From contig DHIR01000118.1 of assembly GCA_002403905.1 (NCBI GenBank), positions 14,361 to 32,983 on the forward strand: a stretch of 18,623 nt of DNA. Reading direction: 5' to 3'. The position numbers were made by a program, and so were the translations under genes. The notes beneath the pieces are model-generated. The model was not told where the DNA came from. It saw nothing but the letters and a program-made list of their open reading frames with translations, and made no database searches. Each line of letters begins with the position of its first letter. Position 1 is the first letter of the stretch. Below, in pieces: positions 8,319 to 16,416 of the stretch. The stretch comes from Mucilaginibacter sp. UBA4741. GTDB taxonomy: Bacteria > Bacteroidota > Bacteroidia > Sphingobacteriales > Sphingobacteriaceae.

Positions 8319-8326
8319 TACCTTAG
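8319..8326 (+). promoter_or_regulatory. -7 candidate (TACCTTAG) of glyA
   Basis: One mismatch to TAnnTTTG, followed by CGGCG, 20 bp before the glyA ATG. The -33 position is not clearly TTTG. The AT-rich stretch 8230-8318 between the terminator and this site holds no open frame of note. Confidence 0.4.
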
Positions 8327-8346
8327 CGGCGTTTTTAAACATCACA

Positions 8347-9621
8347 ATGAAAAGAGACAAATTAATATTTAAGCTGTTAGATGAAGAACAACAGCGCCAG
8401 GAAGAAGGATTAGAGCTTATAGCGTCAGAAAACTTTGTAAGTAAGCAAGTTATGGAAGCCGCAGGCTCTGTTGCAACCAACAAATATGCCGAAGGCCTAC
8501 CGGGCAAACGCTATTATGGCGGCTGCCAGATAGTTGATGAAATAGAAACCATCGCTATTGAGCGTGCCAAGCAATTGTTTAATGCCGAGTGGGTTAACGT
8601 ACAACCGCACTCTGGTGCGCAGGCAAACGCGGCAGTTATGCTGGCCTGTTTACAACCCGGCGATAAAATATTAGGATTTGACCTATCGCACGGCGGGCAC
8701 TTAACACATGGCTCGGCCGTGAATTTTTCGGGTAAACTATACGAACCACATTTTTATGGGGTTAAAAAAGATACAGGTTATGTTGATTATGAGCAGCTGG
8801 AGAAAGTAGCGCTAAAAGAAAAACCAAAGATGATCATCTGCGGTGCATCTGCTTACTCGCGCGATTGGGATTATGCTTTTATCCGTAGAGTGGCCGATAA
8901 AATTGGCGCTTTGGTGCTGGCTGATATTTCGCACCCCGCCGGCTTAATAGCCCGTGGCTTGTTGACCGATCCGCTGCCGCATTGCCATATAGTTAGTACT
9001 ACTACCCACAAAACTTTGCGTGGCCCGCGTGGTGGTTTAATTATGATGGGTAAAGATTTTGAAAACCCATGGGGATTAAAAACCACTAAAGGCGAAGTAA
9101 GAATGATGTCGAATTTGTTGGATATGGCAGTTTTCCCGGGTACACAGGGCGGCCCGTTAGAGCATATTATTGCTGCTAAGGCAATTGCGTTTGGCGAAGC
9201 ACTTTCTGATAGCTATATGAAGTATATTCTTCAAGTTAAGAAAAATGGCGCGGCAATTGCAAAAGCATTTACTGATAGAGGATACGAAATAGTATCAGGC
9301 GGCACAGATAACCATTTGGTACTGATAGATCTGCGTAATAAAAACGTAACAGGTAAGGCTGCCGAGAACGCGTTGGTTAAAGCAGACATAACTATTAACA
9401 AAAATATGGTACCTTATGATGATAAGTCGCCATTTATAACTTCAGGTATACGTATAGGTACAGCAGCTGTAACTACGAGGGGGATGAAAGAGAAACAAAT
9501 GGAAACTATTGTAGACCTGATAGATGAAGTAATAAAAGATCCGGAGAACGAACATTCTTTAGATAAGGTTCGTAAAAAGGTACATAAGTTAACGGAGAAA
9601 TTTCCGTTATATAAAGAGTAG
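8347..9621 (+). CDS. glyA: Serine hydroxymethyltransferase
   Basis: The 424-residue protein is a full-length, cytosolic PLP enzyme that interconverts serine and glycine while loading a one-carbon unit on tetrahydrofolate. Visible are [10 protein letters not shown] (23-32), [15 protein letters not shown] (45-59), the substrate loop [11 protein letters not shown] (84-94), GGHLTHG (116-122), Asp193 in DISHPAG which contacts the PLP ring nitrogen, and the PLP lysine Lys222 in [14 protein letters not shown] (217-230). The Arg at LRGPRGG and the SHPAG variant are what I expect from Bacteroidota members. The ATG at 8347 gives the usual N-terminus. The hybrid histidine kinase gene begins 15 bp after the stop, so glyA probably leads a two-gene transcript. 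Confidence 0.97.
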   Translation: MKRDKLIFKLLDEEQQRQEEGLELIASENFVSKQVMEAAGSVATNKYAEGLPGKRYYGGCQIVDEIETIAIERAKQLFNAEWVNVQPHSGAQANAAVMLACLQPGDKILGFDLSHGGHLTHGSAVNFSGKLYEPHFYGVKKDTGYVDYEQLEKVALKEKPKMIICGASAYSRDWDYAFIRRVADKIGALVLADISHPAGLIARGLLTDPLPHCHIVSTTTHKTLRGPRGGLIMMGKDFENPWGLKTTKGEVRMMSNLLDMAVFPGTQGGPLEHIIAAKAIAFGEALSDSYMKYILQVKKNGAAIAKAFTDRGYEIVSGGTDNHLVLIDLRNKNVTGKAAENALVKADITINKNMVPYDDKSPFITSGIRIGTAAVTTRGMKEKQMETIVDLIDEVIKDPENEHSLDKVRKKVHKLTEKFPLYKE

Positions 9622-9636
9622 CAATACAAGTAATAA

Positions 9637-12600
9637 ATGATTCACGAGCAACCAGTCACTTCTGATGTTGAAACTAAGCGCTTAAACGCGCTTAGTTCAT
9701 ACAATGTGCTGGATACTTTGCCGGAGAAGGAATATGATGCCATTACCCGCCTGGCTTCCTATATATGCCAGGTGCCCGTAGCTGTGATATCATTAATTGA
9801 TACCGATAGGCAGTGGTTTAAATCAATAGTTGGTTTGGATGCTACCCAAACATCGCGCGCTGACGCATTTTGTAATTACACTATTCTTAATGATGAGATA
9901 TTAGAAGTTAGTAACGCTGCCGAGGACGATGTTTTTAAAAATAATCCTTTTGTTACCGGCGATATGCAAATAAGATTCTATGCCGGGGCGCCACTTATTG
10001 ATCCCGATGGGAATCGCTTAGGATCGTTATGTGTTGTTGATACCGTACCACGTAAACTTACTTTCGAGCAGCGTGATGCTTTACGTACGCTGGCTGATGA
10101 AGTAATGTCGCACCTTTTATTACGGAAACAAAAACGCGAACTGCAGAAATCACTTGAGGCTCATAAAGAGTTTTTCAACTTATTTGATACCTCGCCCGAG
10201 ATACATTTTATTGCTGATAAGGATTCTAATATCGAGTTGATAAATAAATCGGTGAGTACTATTTTGGGTTATGATCCGCAGCAAGCAATTGGTAAATCAT
10301 TGTGGAGCTTTGTGGTAGGCAATACCCCCCGCGAGCAATTTGTACCATTGATTGAAAAAGCAATTGCAAGCGGCGAGTCGTTCACCCTTGAAACCCGTAC
10401 CGTAAGCTTGGATGGTAAAGAAAAATGGATAGGCTGGTGCGGTATTTATAAAGGCGAAAAATGGTATGCCAGCGGACGCGATATCACCTATCAAAAAAAC
10501 CTACTAGCAGAGCTTGAGCAATTATCGCTGGTAGCCAGCAAAATTGTTAACGGTGTTATTATAAGCGGTGCCGATGATAAGGTTGTATGGACAAACGAAG
10601 CGTTTGAAAAAATAACCGGTTTTAATATCGATGATGTTGTTGGTAAACGGCTACGCGACGTAATAGTAGGTGATTCGCCAAGCGGCAATGCCACCAATCC
10701 TATTAACGAGTACTATGATCTGATAAAAAGTAAAAAATCATACTCGCTGCACGTGCATGCTACCTGTAAAGATGGGAAGCAAATATGGTTATCGTTAATT
10801 ACCTCTGTTGTATATGATGCCGTTGGCGAGGTTGAAAAATATATCCGCGTTATATCTGATATTACCGCACGCAAAACCATACAAAAAGACCTGGAGATAT
10901 TATCATTCGCGGCGCGCAAATCGCCAACAGGTATGCTTAGCCGCGATGCTGATGGTGTTGTTGTATGGATGAATGAAGCAATGGAAAGCATTACCGGCTA
11001 CACCCTTGCCGAAATGGAGGGCAAACGTTTTGGTACTATATTGATAGGTGAGGAAACCGACATGTCGGTATTTAACGACGCCGTTAAAGCCGTGGCCGAA
11101 AAAAGACCATATAATTGCGAAATATTAATTTATAAAAAAGACCGCACCCCCATTTGGGTTGCTATGTCAAACAGCCCGTTATTTAATGATGCTGGCGAGG
11201 TAGATAGGCAGGTAACTACCATGCTTGATGTTTCTGAACGTAAGAGAGCCGAAAACGAAGTAAAATTGCTGTCATTAGTGGCAAGTAATACAACCAGCGG
11301 TGTTGTTATAAATAATAGCGCAGGGGCGGTTGAGTGGGTAAATGACGCTTTTGTAAAAATAACCGGATTTGAGCTAGCCGATGTTAAAGACAAGTACCTG
11401 GGTGATATACTACAGGGCGAACTTACAGATACATCCATCATTCAAAAAAGCAGGGAGCTTTCTAAAAATAAAAAATCATTCGAAGTTGATTTATTAGGTT
11501 ATTGTAAAGATGGTACACCAATTTGGGTAACGGTAATTAATTCGGTTATCCTGAATAAAGAAGGCGAAGTTGATAAATACATCGAGGTTGTAATTGATAT
11601 AAGCTCTAAAAAGAAGGTTGAATTGGAGCTTGTTCAGGCAAAGGAAGAAGCATTGCAGTTGAGCAGGGCCAAGGATATGTTTATATCCGTTATGAGCCAT
11701 GAGATACGTACACCGCTTAATGCCGTTATCGGTATGTCGCATTTATTGCTGGATGGTAATCCGTTAGAAACTCAAAGAGAGAATCTGAACGTACTCAAAT
11801 TTTCAGCCGATAATTTATTGAAGCTGATTAATGATGTGCTTGATTTTACCAAAATTGAGACCGGGAATATCGAGCTGGAAGAAGAGAAAGTAAACCTGTG
11901 CGAAACGGTACAAAGCATAACCGGTTCGTTACAATATAAAACTAAAGAGAAAAACATATACCTTAACGCCCGAATTGATCCGGCTATACCTGATATAGTT
12001 ATGGGCGATAGTACCAGGCTGGGGCAAATATTGCTTAACTTGGTCAATAACGCGGTAAAATTTACAGATAAGGGCGGTGTAAATATCGAACTTGTTGTAA
12101 TTGATCAGACCCCAAAAAATGTAAGGGTAAGGTTTTCTGTAACAGATACAGGCATTGGTATAGCAAGTGATAAATTAAATACGATATTTGAATCGTTTAA
12201 ACAAGCCGATGCCAGCACCACCCGCAAATATGGTGGTACAGGATTAGGCTTGGCAATTAGTAAACGATTAATAGAGCTGCATGACTCGCGCATAAACGTT
12301 GACAGCGAACCAGGAAAAGGCTCGACATTTTGGTTTACCATTACATTTAATAAAGCAAACAATAAAAAAAGTAATAACCATAACGTGGAAACAGGATTAA
12401 ACATACATGTACTTGTTGTAGATGATAATCAGATCAACAGATTATTGATAAACAAGATTTTAACCAAATGGGGCGCTACCATTGATTTTGCCGAAAACGG
12501 CATTCAGGCAGTGAACAAAGTTGAAACTAACAAGTACAATGTTGTATTAATGGATATACACATGCCAGAGATGGGCGGCTTAGAAGCTACCCAGATCATT

Positions 12601-12771
12601 CGCAACAAACCCGAGCCTTACTTTAAACAATTACCTATTATAGCACTAACAGCATCTATGTTAAACAGCCAAATGGGCGACATAGGCAATGCCGGCATGA
12701 ATGATTATATACTAAAACCATTCGAGCCAAAGATCTTGTACGATAAATTAAGCAGGTATCAGAAGCAGTAG
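9637..12771 (+). CDS. GAF/PAS hybrid sensor histidine kinase
   Basis: The 1044-residue protein has no signal peptide or membrane segment and should be cytosolic. Domains in order: GAF (about 15-165, opening RLNALSSYNVLDTLPEKEYD), PAS1 (about 176-288), then three related PAS units at about 297-412, 420-535 and 542-655, each starting with a LS-(L/F)-(V/A)-A segment followed by a W-x-N-(E/D)-A-x-x-x-I-T-G-(F/Y) core. HisKA follows with MSHEIRTPLNAVIG (His688), then the HATPase with N-box LLNLVNNAVKFT (Asn801, Asn805), DTGIGI and GGTGLGLAISKRL, and finally a receiver domain (about 920-1040) with VDDNQIN, phosphoacceptor Asp973 in LMDIHMPEMGG and the distal lysine in LKPFEP. All phosphotransfer residues are present; no Hpt domain or output regulator lies nearby. 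The signal is unknown. It follows glyA by 15 bp, so expression is probably coupled to it. Confidence 0.93.
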   Translation: MIHEQPVTSDVETKRLNALSSYNVLDTLPEKEYDAITRLASYICQVPVAVISLIDTDRQWFKSIVGLDATQTSRADAFCNYTILNDEILEVSNAAEDDVFKNNPFVTGDMQIRFYAGAPLIDPDGNRLGSLCVVDTVPRKLTFEQRDALRTLADEVMSHLLLRKQKRELQKSLEAHKEFFNLFDTSPEIHFIADKDSNIELINKSVSTILGYDPQQAIGKSLWSFVVGNTPREQFVPLIEKAIASGESFTLETRTVSLDGKEKWIGWCGIYKGEKWYASGRDITYQKNLLAELEQLSLVASKIVNGVIISGADDKVVWTNEAFEKITGFNIDDVVGKRLRDVIVGDSPSGNATNPINEYYDLIKSKKSYSLHVHATCKDGKQIWLSLITSVVYDAVGEVEKYIRVISDITARKTIQKDLEILSFAARKSPTGMLSRDADGVVVWMNEAMESITGYTLAEMEGKRFGTILIGEETDMSVFNDAVKAVAEKRPYNCEILIYKKDRTPIWVAMSNSPLFNDAGEVDRQVTTMLDVSERKRAENEVKLLSLVASNTTSGVVINNSAGAVEWVNDAFVKITGFELADVKDKYLGDILQGELTDTSIIQKSRELSKNKKSFEVDLLGYCKDGTPIWVTVINSVILNKEGEVDKYIEVVIDISSKKKVELELVQAKEEALQLSRAKDMFISVMSHEIRTPLNAVIGMSHLLLDGNPLETQRENLNVLKFSADNLLKLINDVLDFTKIETGNIELEEEKVNLCETVQSITGSLQYKTKEKNIYLNARIDPAIPDIVMGDSTRLGQILLNLVNNAVKFTDKGGVNIELVVIDQTPKNVRVRFSVTDTGIGIASDKLNTIFESFKQADASTTRKYGGTGLGLAISKRLIELHDSRINVDSEPGKGSTFWFTITFNKANNKKSNNHNVETGLNIHVLVVDDNQINRLLINKILTKWGATIDFAENGIQAVNKVETNKYNVVLMDIHMPEMGGLEATQIIRNKPEPYFKQLPIIALTASMLNSQMGDIGNAGMNDYILKPFEPKILYDKLSRYQKQ

Positions 12772-12789
12772 TTTAATTACTGAATTATC

Positions 12790-12853
12790 GAATTATTGAT
12801 TAAATGAATTAGGGTTTTATATAAAATTCAACAATTCAGTAAATCAATAATTC
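12790..12853. terminator. AT-rich inverted repeat between convergent genes
   Basis: Arms 12790-12810 (GAATTATTGATT plus TGAATT) and 12833-12853 pair at 19 of 21 positions, with a 22-base loop. Both arms are built from degenerate 7-9-base units of the TGAATTA kind, extending over 12779-12857. Placed between the ends of the kinase gene (+) and the comF-like gene (-), it could terminate both, but it lacks GC pairs. It also resembles the facing heptamer arrays at 1-129 and 17907-18034. Confidence 0.55.
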
Positions 12854-12862
12854 AAACATAAC

Positions 12863-13561
12863 TCACTCCGCATACGCTATAGTAGCAATACTCAATTTTA
12901 ATCCCGGTATTTTTAGGAGTGGTATGGCGCAGGCTTCTAATGTAGAGCCGGTGGTTACTATATCATCAACCAATAGCACGTGTTTATCTTGTAGCCTACC
13001 CGGATCTTTTACAACAAACACTTCCTGCATGTTTTCAAAGCGTGCAAAGCGCGATCGGTGGGTTTGTGTTTGGGTAGCACGGGTGCGTACCAGGTTGTCT
13101 TCTTCAACAACGGCGGTTAATTTTTCTGCAAGACCATCGGCAAAACAAGCGCTTTGGTTATAGCCACGCTCTTTTAACCTGCTTTTGTGTAAGGGGACAG
13201 GTATAATATAATCAACCCTGGTAAATGTTTCATTTTTATTTAATTGGCCACCGGCGATGTTGCCCAATAGATTACCTATTTTCGGCATGCCTTTATATTT
13301 AAAATGATGCATCAGGTTTTGCACTTTACCGCCTTTGGTAAAGTAGTATAAAGCATAAGCGCCTTCTAAATTTATTTTCCCCCAAAATTGCTGCGCTACA
13401 ATATTATCAGCCTGTAAATGAAAATTGGTTAGCGGCAGGTTATATAAACAATCAGTACAAATTATTTTTTCATGTGCGACAAGGTCCGTACCGCAGGCCG
13501 GACAAAGTTGCGGAAAAAATAACGATAAGAAATCGGCCAGGTAGCTGCTTTGCAGTTTCAT
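12863..13561 (-). CDS. comF: ComF family phosphoribosyltransferase-like protein
   Basis: The 232-residue protein has the ComF layout: an N-terminal zinc finger with two CxxC pairs (Cys20/Cys23 in LCPAC and Cys35/Cys38 in ICTDC), a middle segment with HHFKYKG (85-91) and IPVPLHKSRLKERGYNQS (120-137), and the type I phosphoribosyltransferase PRPP loop VLLVDDIVTTGST (195-207). In naturally competent bacteria ComF helps single-stranded DNA uptake or processing after entry. Many non-competent bacteria carry it as well, and its biochemical substrate is not established, so the symbol names the family. It is cytosolic. It lies 90 bp downstream of rlmN on the same strand and may be cotranscribed, although that gap has palindromes. 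Confidence 0.9.
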   Translation of the reverse strand: MKLQSSYLADFLSLFFPQLCPACGTDLVAHEKIICTDCLYNLPLTNFHLQADNIVAQQFWGKINLEGAYALYYFTKGGKVQNLMHHFKYKGMPKIGNLLGNIAGGQLNKNETFTRVDYIIPVPLHKSRLKERGYNQSACFADGLAEKLTAVVEEDNLVRTRATQTQTHRSRFARFENMQEVFVVKDPGRLQDKHVLLVDDIVTTGSTLEACAIPLLKIPGLKLSIATIAYAE

Positions 13562-13579
13562 GGCATTAAAGTAGCTGGT

Positions 13580-13648
13580 TTTCTTTTTAAAAAGAAATAT
13601 AAAATGCGTTCAGGATGACAAAAAGAGTGCCCGATATTATTTAATATC
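13580..13648. repeat. Two AT-rich palindromes between rlmN and comF
   Basis: TTTCTTTTTAAAAAGAAA (13580-13597) is a perfect 18-bp palindrome. GATATTA/TAATATC (13633-13639 and 13642-13648) is a 7-bp stem with a TT loop right behind the rlmN stop. Between them lies TTCAGGATGACA (13609-13620), which resembles the edge of GTCATCCTGAA-type dispersed repeats. Neither palindrome has a clean downstream U-tract. Confidence 0.5.
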
Positions 13649-13651
13649 TTT

Positions 13652-14704
13652 TTACTGCCCTTCCTTAATAGCCAATTGCCCGCAGGCGGCATCAATATCT
13701 TTACCCCGGCTGCGGCGCAGGTGGGTGTTAACGCCGTTTTTGCGCAAGTAATCTGCAAAGGCTTCAACCTTATCCTCGCCGGCATTAATGTAGGATGCAA
13801 ATGATATAGGGTTATATTCGATAATATTTACTTTGCAGGGCAGGTGCTTGCAAAATTGGGCCAGCTCGGCGGCATCTTCAATATTATCATTAAAGCCATC
13901 AAAAATAATGTATTCGTAAGTTACTGGATTTTTGGTTTTGGCGTAGTAGTATTTCAAGGCTTCGGCTAATGCTTTTAACGAGTTTTGCTCATTAATGGGC
14001 ATTATGGTATTGCGTTTTTCATCGTTAGCGGCGTGTAGTGATAGGGCTAAATTAAATTTCACACCATCATCGCCCAGCTTCTTTATCATCTTGGCAATGC
14101 CGGCTGTTGATACCGTAATGCGCTTGGCAGCCATATTTAAACCCTCTTCGGATGTTATTTTCTCTATCGAGTCCATAACGTTCTTATAATTCAACAATGG
14201 CTCGCCCATCCCCATGTAAACAATGTTACTTAATGGTATGCCGTAATTTTCGCGGGCCTGCTTATCAATAAGCACCACTTGGTCATAAATCTCATCAGGA
14301 TTTAGGTTGCGTTTACGCTCCATATATCCTGTCGCGCAAAATTTACAGGTAAGGCTGCAACCCACTTGCGATGATACACAAGCGGTCATCCTGCCCGGGG
14401 TTGGGATTAAAACACCTTCAATTAAATGCTTATCATGTAAAATGAAAGAATTTTTTATAGTTTTATCAGCGCTAAACTGTGAATTACTAATTTGTACATT
14501 ATTAATAACGAAACTGTTATCCAGTTTGGTGCGAAGTTCTTTTGATATATTGCTCATCTCGTCGAACGAAAAGCAAGATTTTTTCCATAGCCATTCATAA
14601 ACTTGTTTGGCCCTGAAGCTTTTTTCGTCCATTTGGATAAAATGCTTTTGCAGGCTTTCCAGGCTCAGGCTACGGATATCAATTTTCTCTTTTTCAGCAA
14701 TCAC
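13652..14704 (-). CDS. rlmN: Dual-specificity 23S rRNA/tRNA adenine C2-methyltransferase
   Basis: The 350-residue radical SAM enzyme methylates C2 of A2503 in 23S rRNA and, in this family, A37 of some tRNAs. The CxxxCxxC cluster motif is in GCSLTCKFCATG (Cys116, Cys120, Cys123). The two mechanistic cysteines are also present: Cys109 in TACVSSQVGC and Cys341 in DAACGQL, corresponding to the thiyl-transfer pair of E. coli RlmN. Further landmarks are FRAKQVYEWLW (30-40), MGMGEPLLNY (164-173), SLHAANDEKRNTIMPIN (222-238) and HLRRSRGKDIDAACGQL near the end. The start is GTG at 14704, because the next in-frame Met is at residue 25 and would remove conserved sequence; a perfect -7 element lies 4 bp upstream. 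The divergent neighbour is the amidohydrolase gene. Confidence 0.96.
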   Translation of the reverse strand: MIAEKEKIDIRSLSLESLQKHFIQMDEKSFRAKQVYEWLWKKSCFSFDEMSNISKELRTKLDNSFVINNVQISNSQFSADKTIKNSFILHDKHLIEGVLIPTPGRMTACVSSQVGCSLTCKFCATGYMERKRNLNPDEIYDQVVLIDKQARENYGIPLSNIVYMGMGEPLLNYKNVMDSIEKITSEEGLNMAAKRITVSTAGIAKMIKKLGDDGVKFNLALSLHAANDEKRNTIMPINEQNSLKALAEALKYYYAKTKNPVTYEYIIFDGFNDNIEDAAELAQFCKHLPCKVNIIEYNPISFASYINAGEDKVEAFADYLRKNGVNTHLRRSRGKDIDAACGQLAIKEGQ

Positions 14705-14708
14705 GCTG

Positions 14709-14716
14709 CAAAAGTA
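14709..14716 (-). promoter_or_regulatory. -7 element (TACTTTTG) of rlmN
   Basis: On the minus strand TACTTTTG followed by CAGCG is a perfect TAnnTTTG. It ends 4 bp before the GTG start, so transcription would begin at or next to the start codon. No clear TTTG is seen at -33. Confidence 0.5.
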
Positions 14717-14831
14717 CGAAATTTAAAAATCTATCTTTTTTAAATCATTCAATTAAAAACAATAACCAAAAGTTAATTGTATCAATTTATTTGGATTAGT
14801 AAACGAGTGGCAACTTGCTAAGTTATATTTA

Positions 14832-16007
14832 ATGAAAAGTTTTAGAGCCGATTACGTTTTTCCTATTAGTGCCGATCCAATTAAAGATGGTGTTGTTACT
14901 GTTGATGATCTGGGTAAGATTATTTCTGTATCTGACCAATTAGCTCCGGGTACAGACAATGCATCTGTTGAGCGCCTGCATGGTATAATTTGTCCCGGAT
15001 TTATCAATACACACTGCCATGTTGAGCTTTCGCATCTGCATGGTAAAATTCCCGAATGCGGAGGTTTGGTGAATTTTATAAAGGGTATACAACAACTAAG
15101 AGATTCTGACCCCAAAGAAATTGAAGCTGCGGCCATAAAGGCGGATAGTGATATGTACGATAATGGCATTGTTGCCGTTGGCGATATTTCTAACACCAAT
15201 GCAACCGTTGCCCTTAAAACAAGCAGCAAATTATACTACCATACTTTTGTTGAAACATTTGCATTTATCCCTAACAGGGCCGAGGAAGTTTTTAATAACG
15301 CGCTGGCATTAATGGCCGAATTTAAACCGCAATCCTGCTCGGTAACACCGCATGCGCCATACTCGGTATCAAAAGAATTATTTAAGCTGCTAAAAAAATA
15401 TTGCGATAGTAATGTAAAAAACCTGATCAGTATACATAACCAGGAGTGCGAGGACGAGAATAAATTTTACCGCTATAAATTAGGAGCCTTTAATGAACTG
15501 TATGCTCATTTTGGTATTGATATAAGCTATTTTAAACCTCAGGCGCGCAACTCGCTGCAATCGGTTATTCCATTATTAACCAGCAAGCAGGATATTTTAA
15601 TGGTGCATAATACCTGTACCAATTTAAAAGATATTTACTTCATCAAGCGGTTCGACCGTAAAATACACTGGTGCTTTTGCCCCAATGCCAATTTATACAT
15701 AGAGGGTACACTACCTAAGGTTGATCTGTTTTTAGACCAAGGATTTAATATCACCCTGGGTACGGATAGCCTGGCATCAAACAATAAGCTTTGCATATTA
15801 AGCGAAATGCATACGCTTCAAGCAAAATTTCCGGCATTGAGTATTGATAGATTATTAAAATGGGCTACTATAAATGGCGCCACTTATTTAGGTATTGATA
15901 AAGATAAAGGAAGTTTGGACGTTGGTAAAACACCGGGATTAAACCTGATTACCGGGCTGGATGATCTGAAGATTACTCCTGATACTAAAGTTAAACGGCT
16001 TATCTAA
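14832..16007 (+). CDS. Amidohydrolase/deaminase superfamily metallohydrolase
   Basis: The 391-residue cytosolic protein has the layout of the cytosine deaminase/TRZ-ATZ branch of amidohydrolases. The metal-binding HxH is in INTHCHVELSHLHG (His61, His63). Further ligands and active-site residues are VTPHAPYSVS (His174), ISIHNQE (His202, Glu205), MVHNT (His259), the substrate-loop motif CPNANLYIEG (283-292) and the metal aspartate in LGTDSLASN (Asp312). Family members deaminate purines, 5'-deoxyadenosine, S-adenosylhomocysteine or aminodeoxyfutalosine, or hydrolyse guanine-like rings; the sequence alone does not choose. It could be an aminodeoxyfutalosine deaminase-like enzyme, but no other menaquinone gene is in view. 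The ATG at 14832 fits the composite-domain N-terminus (ADYVFPISADPIKDGVV). Confidence 0.88.
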   Translation: MKSFRADYVFPISADPIKDGVVTVDDLGKIISVSDQLAPGTDNASVERLHGIICPGFINTHCHVELSHLHGKIPECGGLVNFIKGIQQLRDSDPKEIEAAAIKADSDMYDNGIVAVGDISNTNATVALKTSSKLYYHTFVETFAFIPNRAEEVFNNALALMAEFKPQSCSVTPHAPYSVSKELFKLLKKYCDSNVKNLISIHNQECEDENKFYRYKLGAFNELYAHFGIDISYFKPQARNSLQSVIPLLTSKQDILMVHNTCTNLKDIYFIKRFDRKIHWCFCPNANLYIEGTLPKVDLFLDQGFNITLGTDSLASNNKLCILSEMHTLQAKFPALSIDRLLKWATINGATYLGIDKDKGSLDVGKTPGLNLITGLDDLKITPDTKVKRLI

Positions 16008-16013
16008 TTATGC

Positions 16014-16035
16014 TTGTCATGCTTCGAAATGACAA
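16014..16035. repeat. Small hairpin with GTCAT...ATGAC arms
   Basis: TTGTCAT (16014-16020) and ATGACAA (16029-16035) pair perfectly around GCTTCGAA. It starts 6 bp after the amidohydrolase stop. A T-run (16054-16061) follows 18 bp later, too far for a standard terminator. On the minus strand it reads GTCATTTCGAAGCATGAC, which resembles dispersed GTCATTTCGA-type repeats known from Bacteroidota genomes (from memory). Confidence 0.55.
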
Positions 16036-16068
16036 CGAGAAACTATAACCATCCTTTTTTTGACTTTT

Positions 16069-16076
16069 TAATTTTG
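16069..16076 (+). promoter_or_regulatory. -7 element (TAATTTTG) of the acylphosphatase gene
   Basis: Perfect TAnnTTTG match followed by C, ending 7 bp before the ATG at 16084; this predicts an almost absent leader. A -33 TTTG is not evident. Confidence 0.5.
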
Positions 16077-16083
16077 CCTTAAC

Positions 16084-16368
16084 ATGAAGCATTTAGATAT
16101 TACAGTTAAAGGCAAAGTACAGGGCGTATTGTACCGCGCGTCAACCAAAGCCGTTGCCGACCAATTAGGCGTACGCGGAACGATAAAGAATGAAGCCAAT
16201 GGCTATGTTATTATCGAAGCCGAAGGCGAACCTACTATGCTTGAAATGTTTTTAGACTGGTGCCACGAAGGGCCCCAGGATGCCGAAGTAACTACTGTTG
16301 AAAGTAATGAGGGCGAATTAAAAAACTATCGTAATTTTGAAGTATTAAAAAGAGGTTTGTTTAAATAA
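16084..16368 (+). CDS. acyP: Acylphosphatase
   Basis: The 94-residue protein has the normal size and fold pattern of acylphosphatase, a small cytosolic enzyme that hydrolyses the carboxyl-phosphate bond of acyl phosphates. The phosphate loop is GKVQGVLYRAST (10-21) with catalytic Arg18. The second catalytic residue, an asparagine, is Asn36 in VRGTIKNEANGYV, where most relatives have a G-x-V-x-N form; the spacing to Arg18 (18 residues) is as expected. The end, RNFEVLKRGLF, is the usual last strand region. It is separated by 48 bp from the flippase gene and may be cotranscribed with it. Physiological substrate in bacteria is not well defined. Confidence 0.92.
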   Translation: MKHLDITVKGKVQGVLYRASTKAVADQLGVRGTIKNEANGYVIIEAEGEPTMLEMFLDWCHEGPQDAEVTTVESNEGELKNYRNFEVLKRGLFK

Positions 16369-16416
16369 TCCCATTGATATATTGGGTTTGGATACTATCA
16401 TTTTATACGCTAACTA

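Noticed and set aside
13558..13800. 80-codon minus-strand open frame overlapping rlmN and comF ends
   Set aside because: It overlaps the end of rlmN in another frame, and its composition (MPARIRLKPLQ...) is typical of a shadow frame.
12863..14704. Competence operon around comF
   Set aside because: Only comF itself belongs to that theme; rlmN is housekeeping, and no comEC, comEA or dprA is visible.
14832..16007. Assignment of the amidohydrolase to a defined menaquinone (futalosine) step
   Set aside because: Motifs fit several deaminase subfamilies equally, and no other futalosine-pathway gene is in the window.
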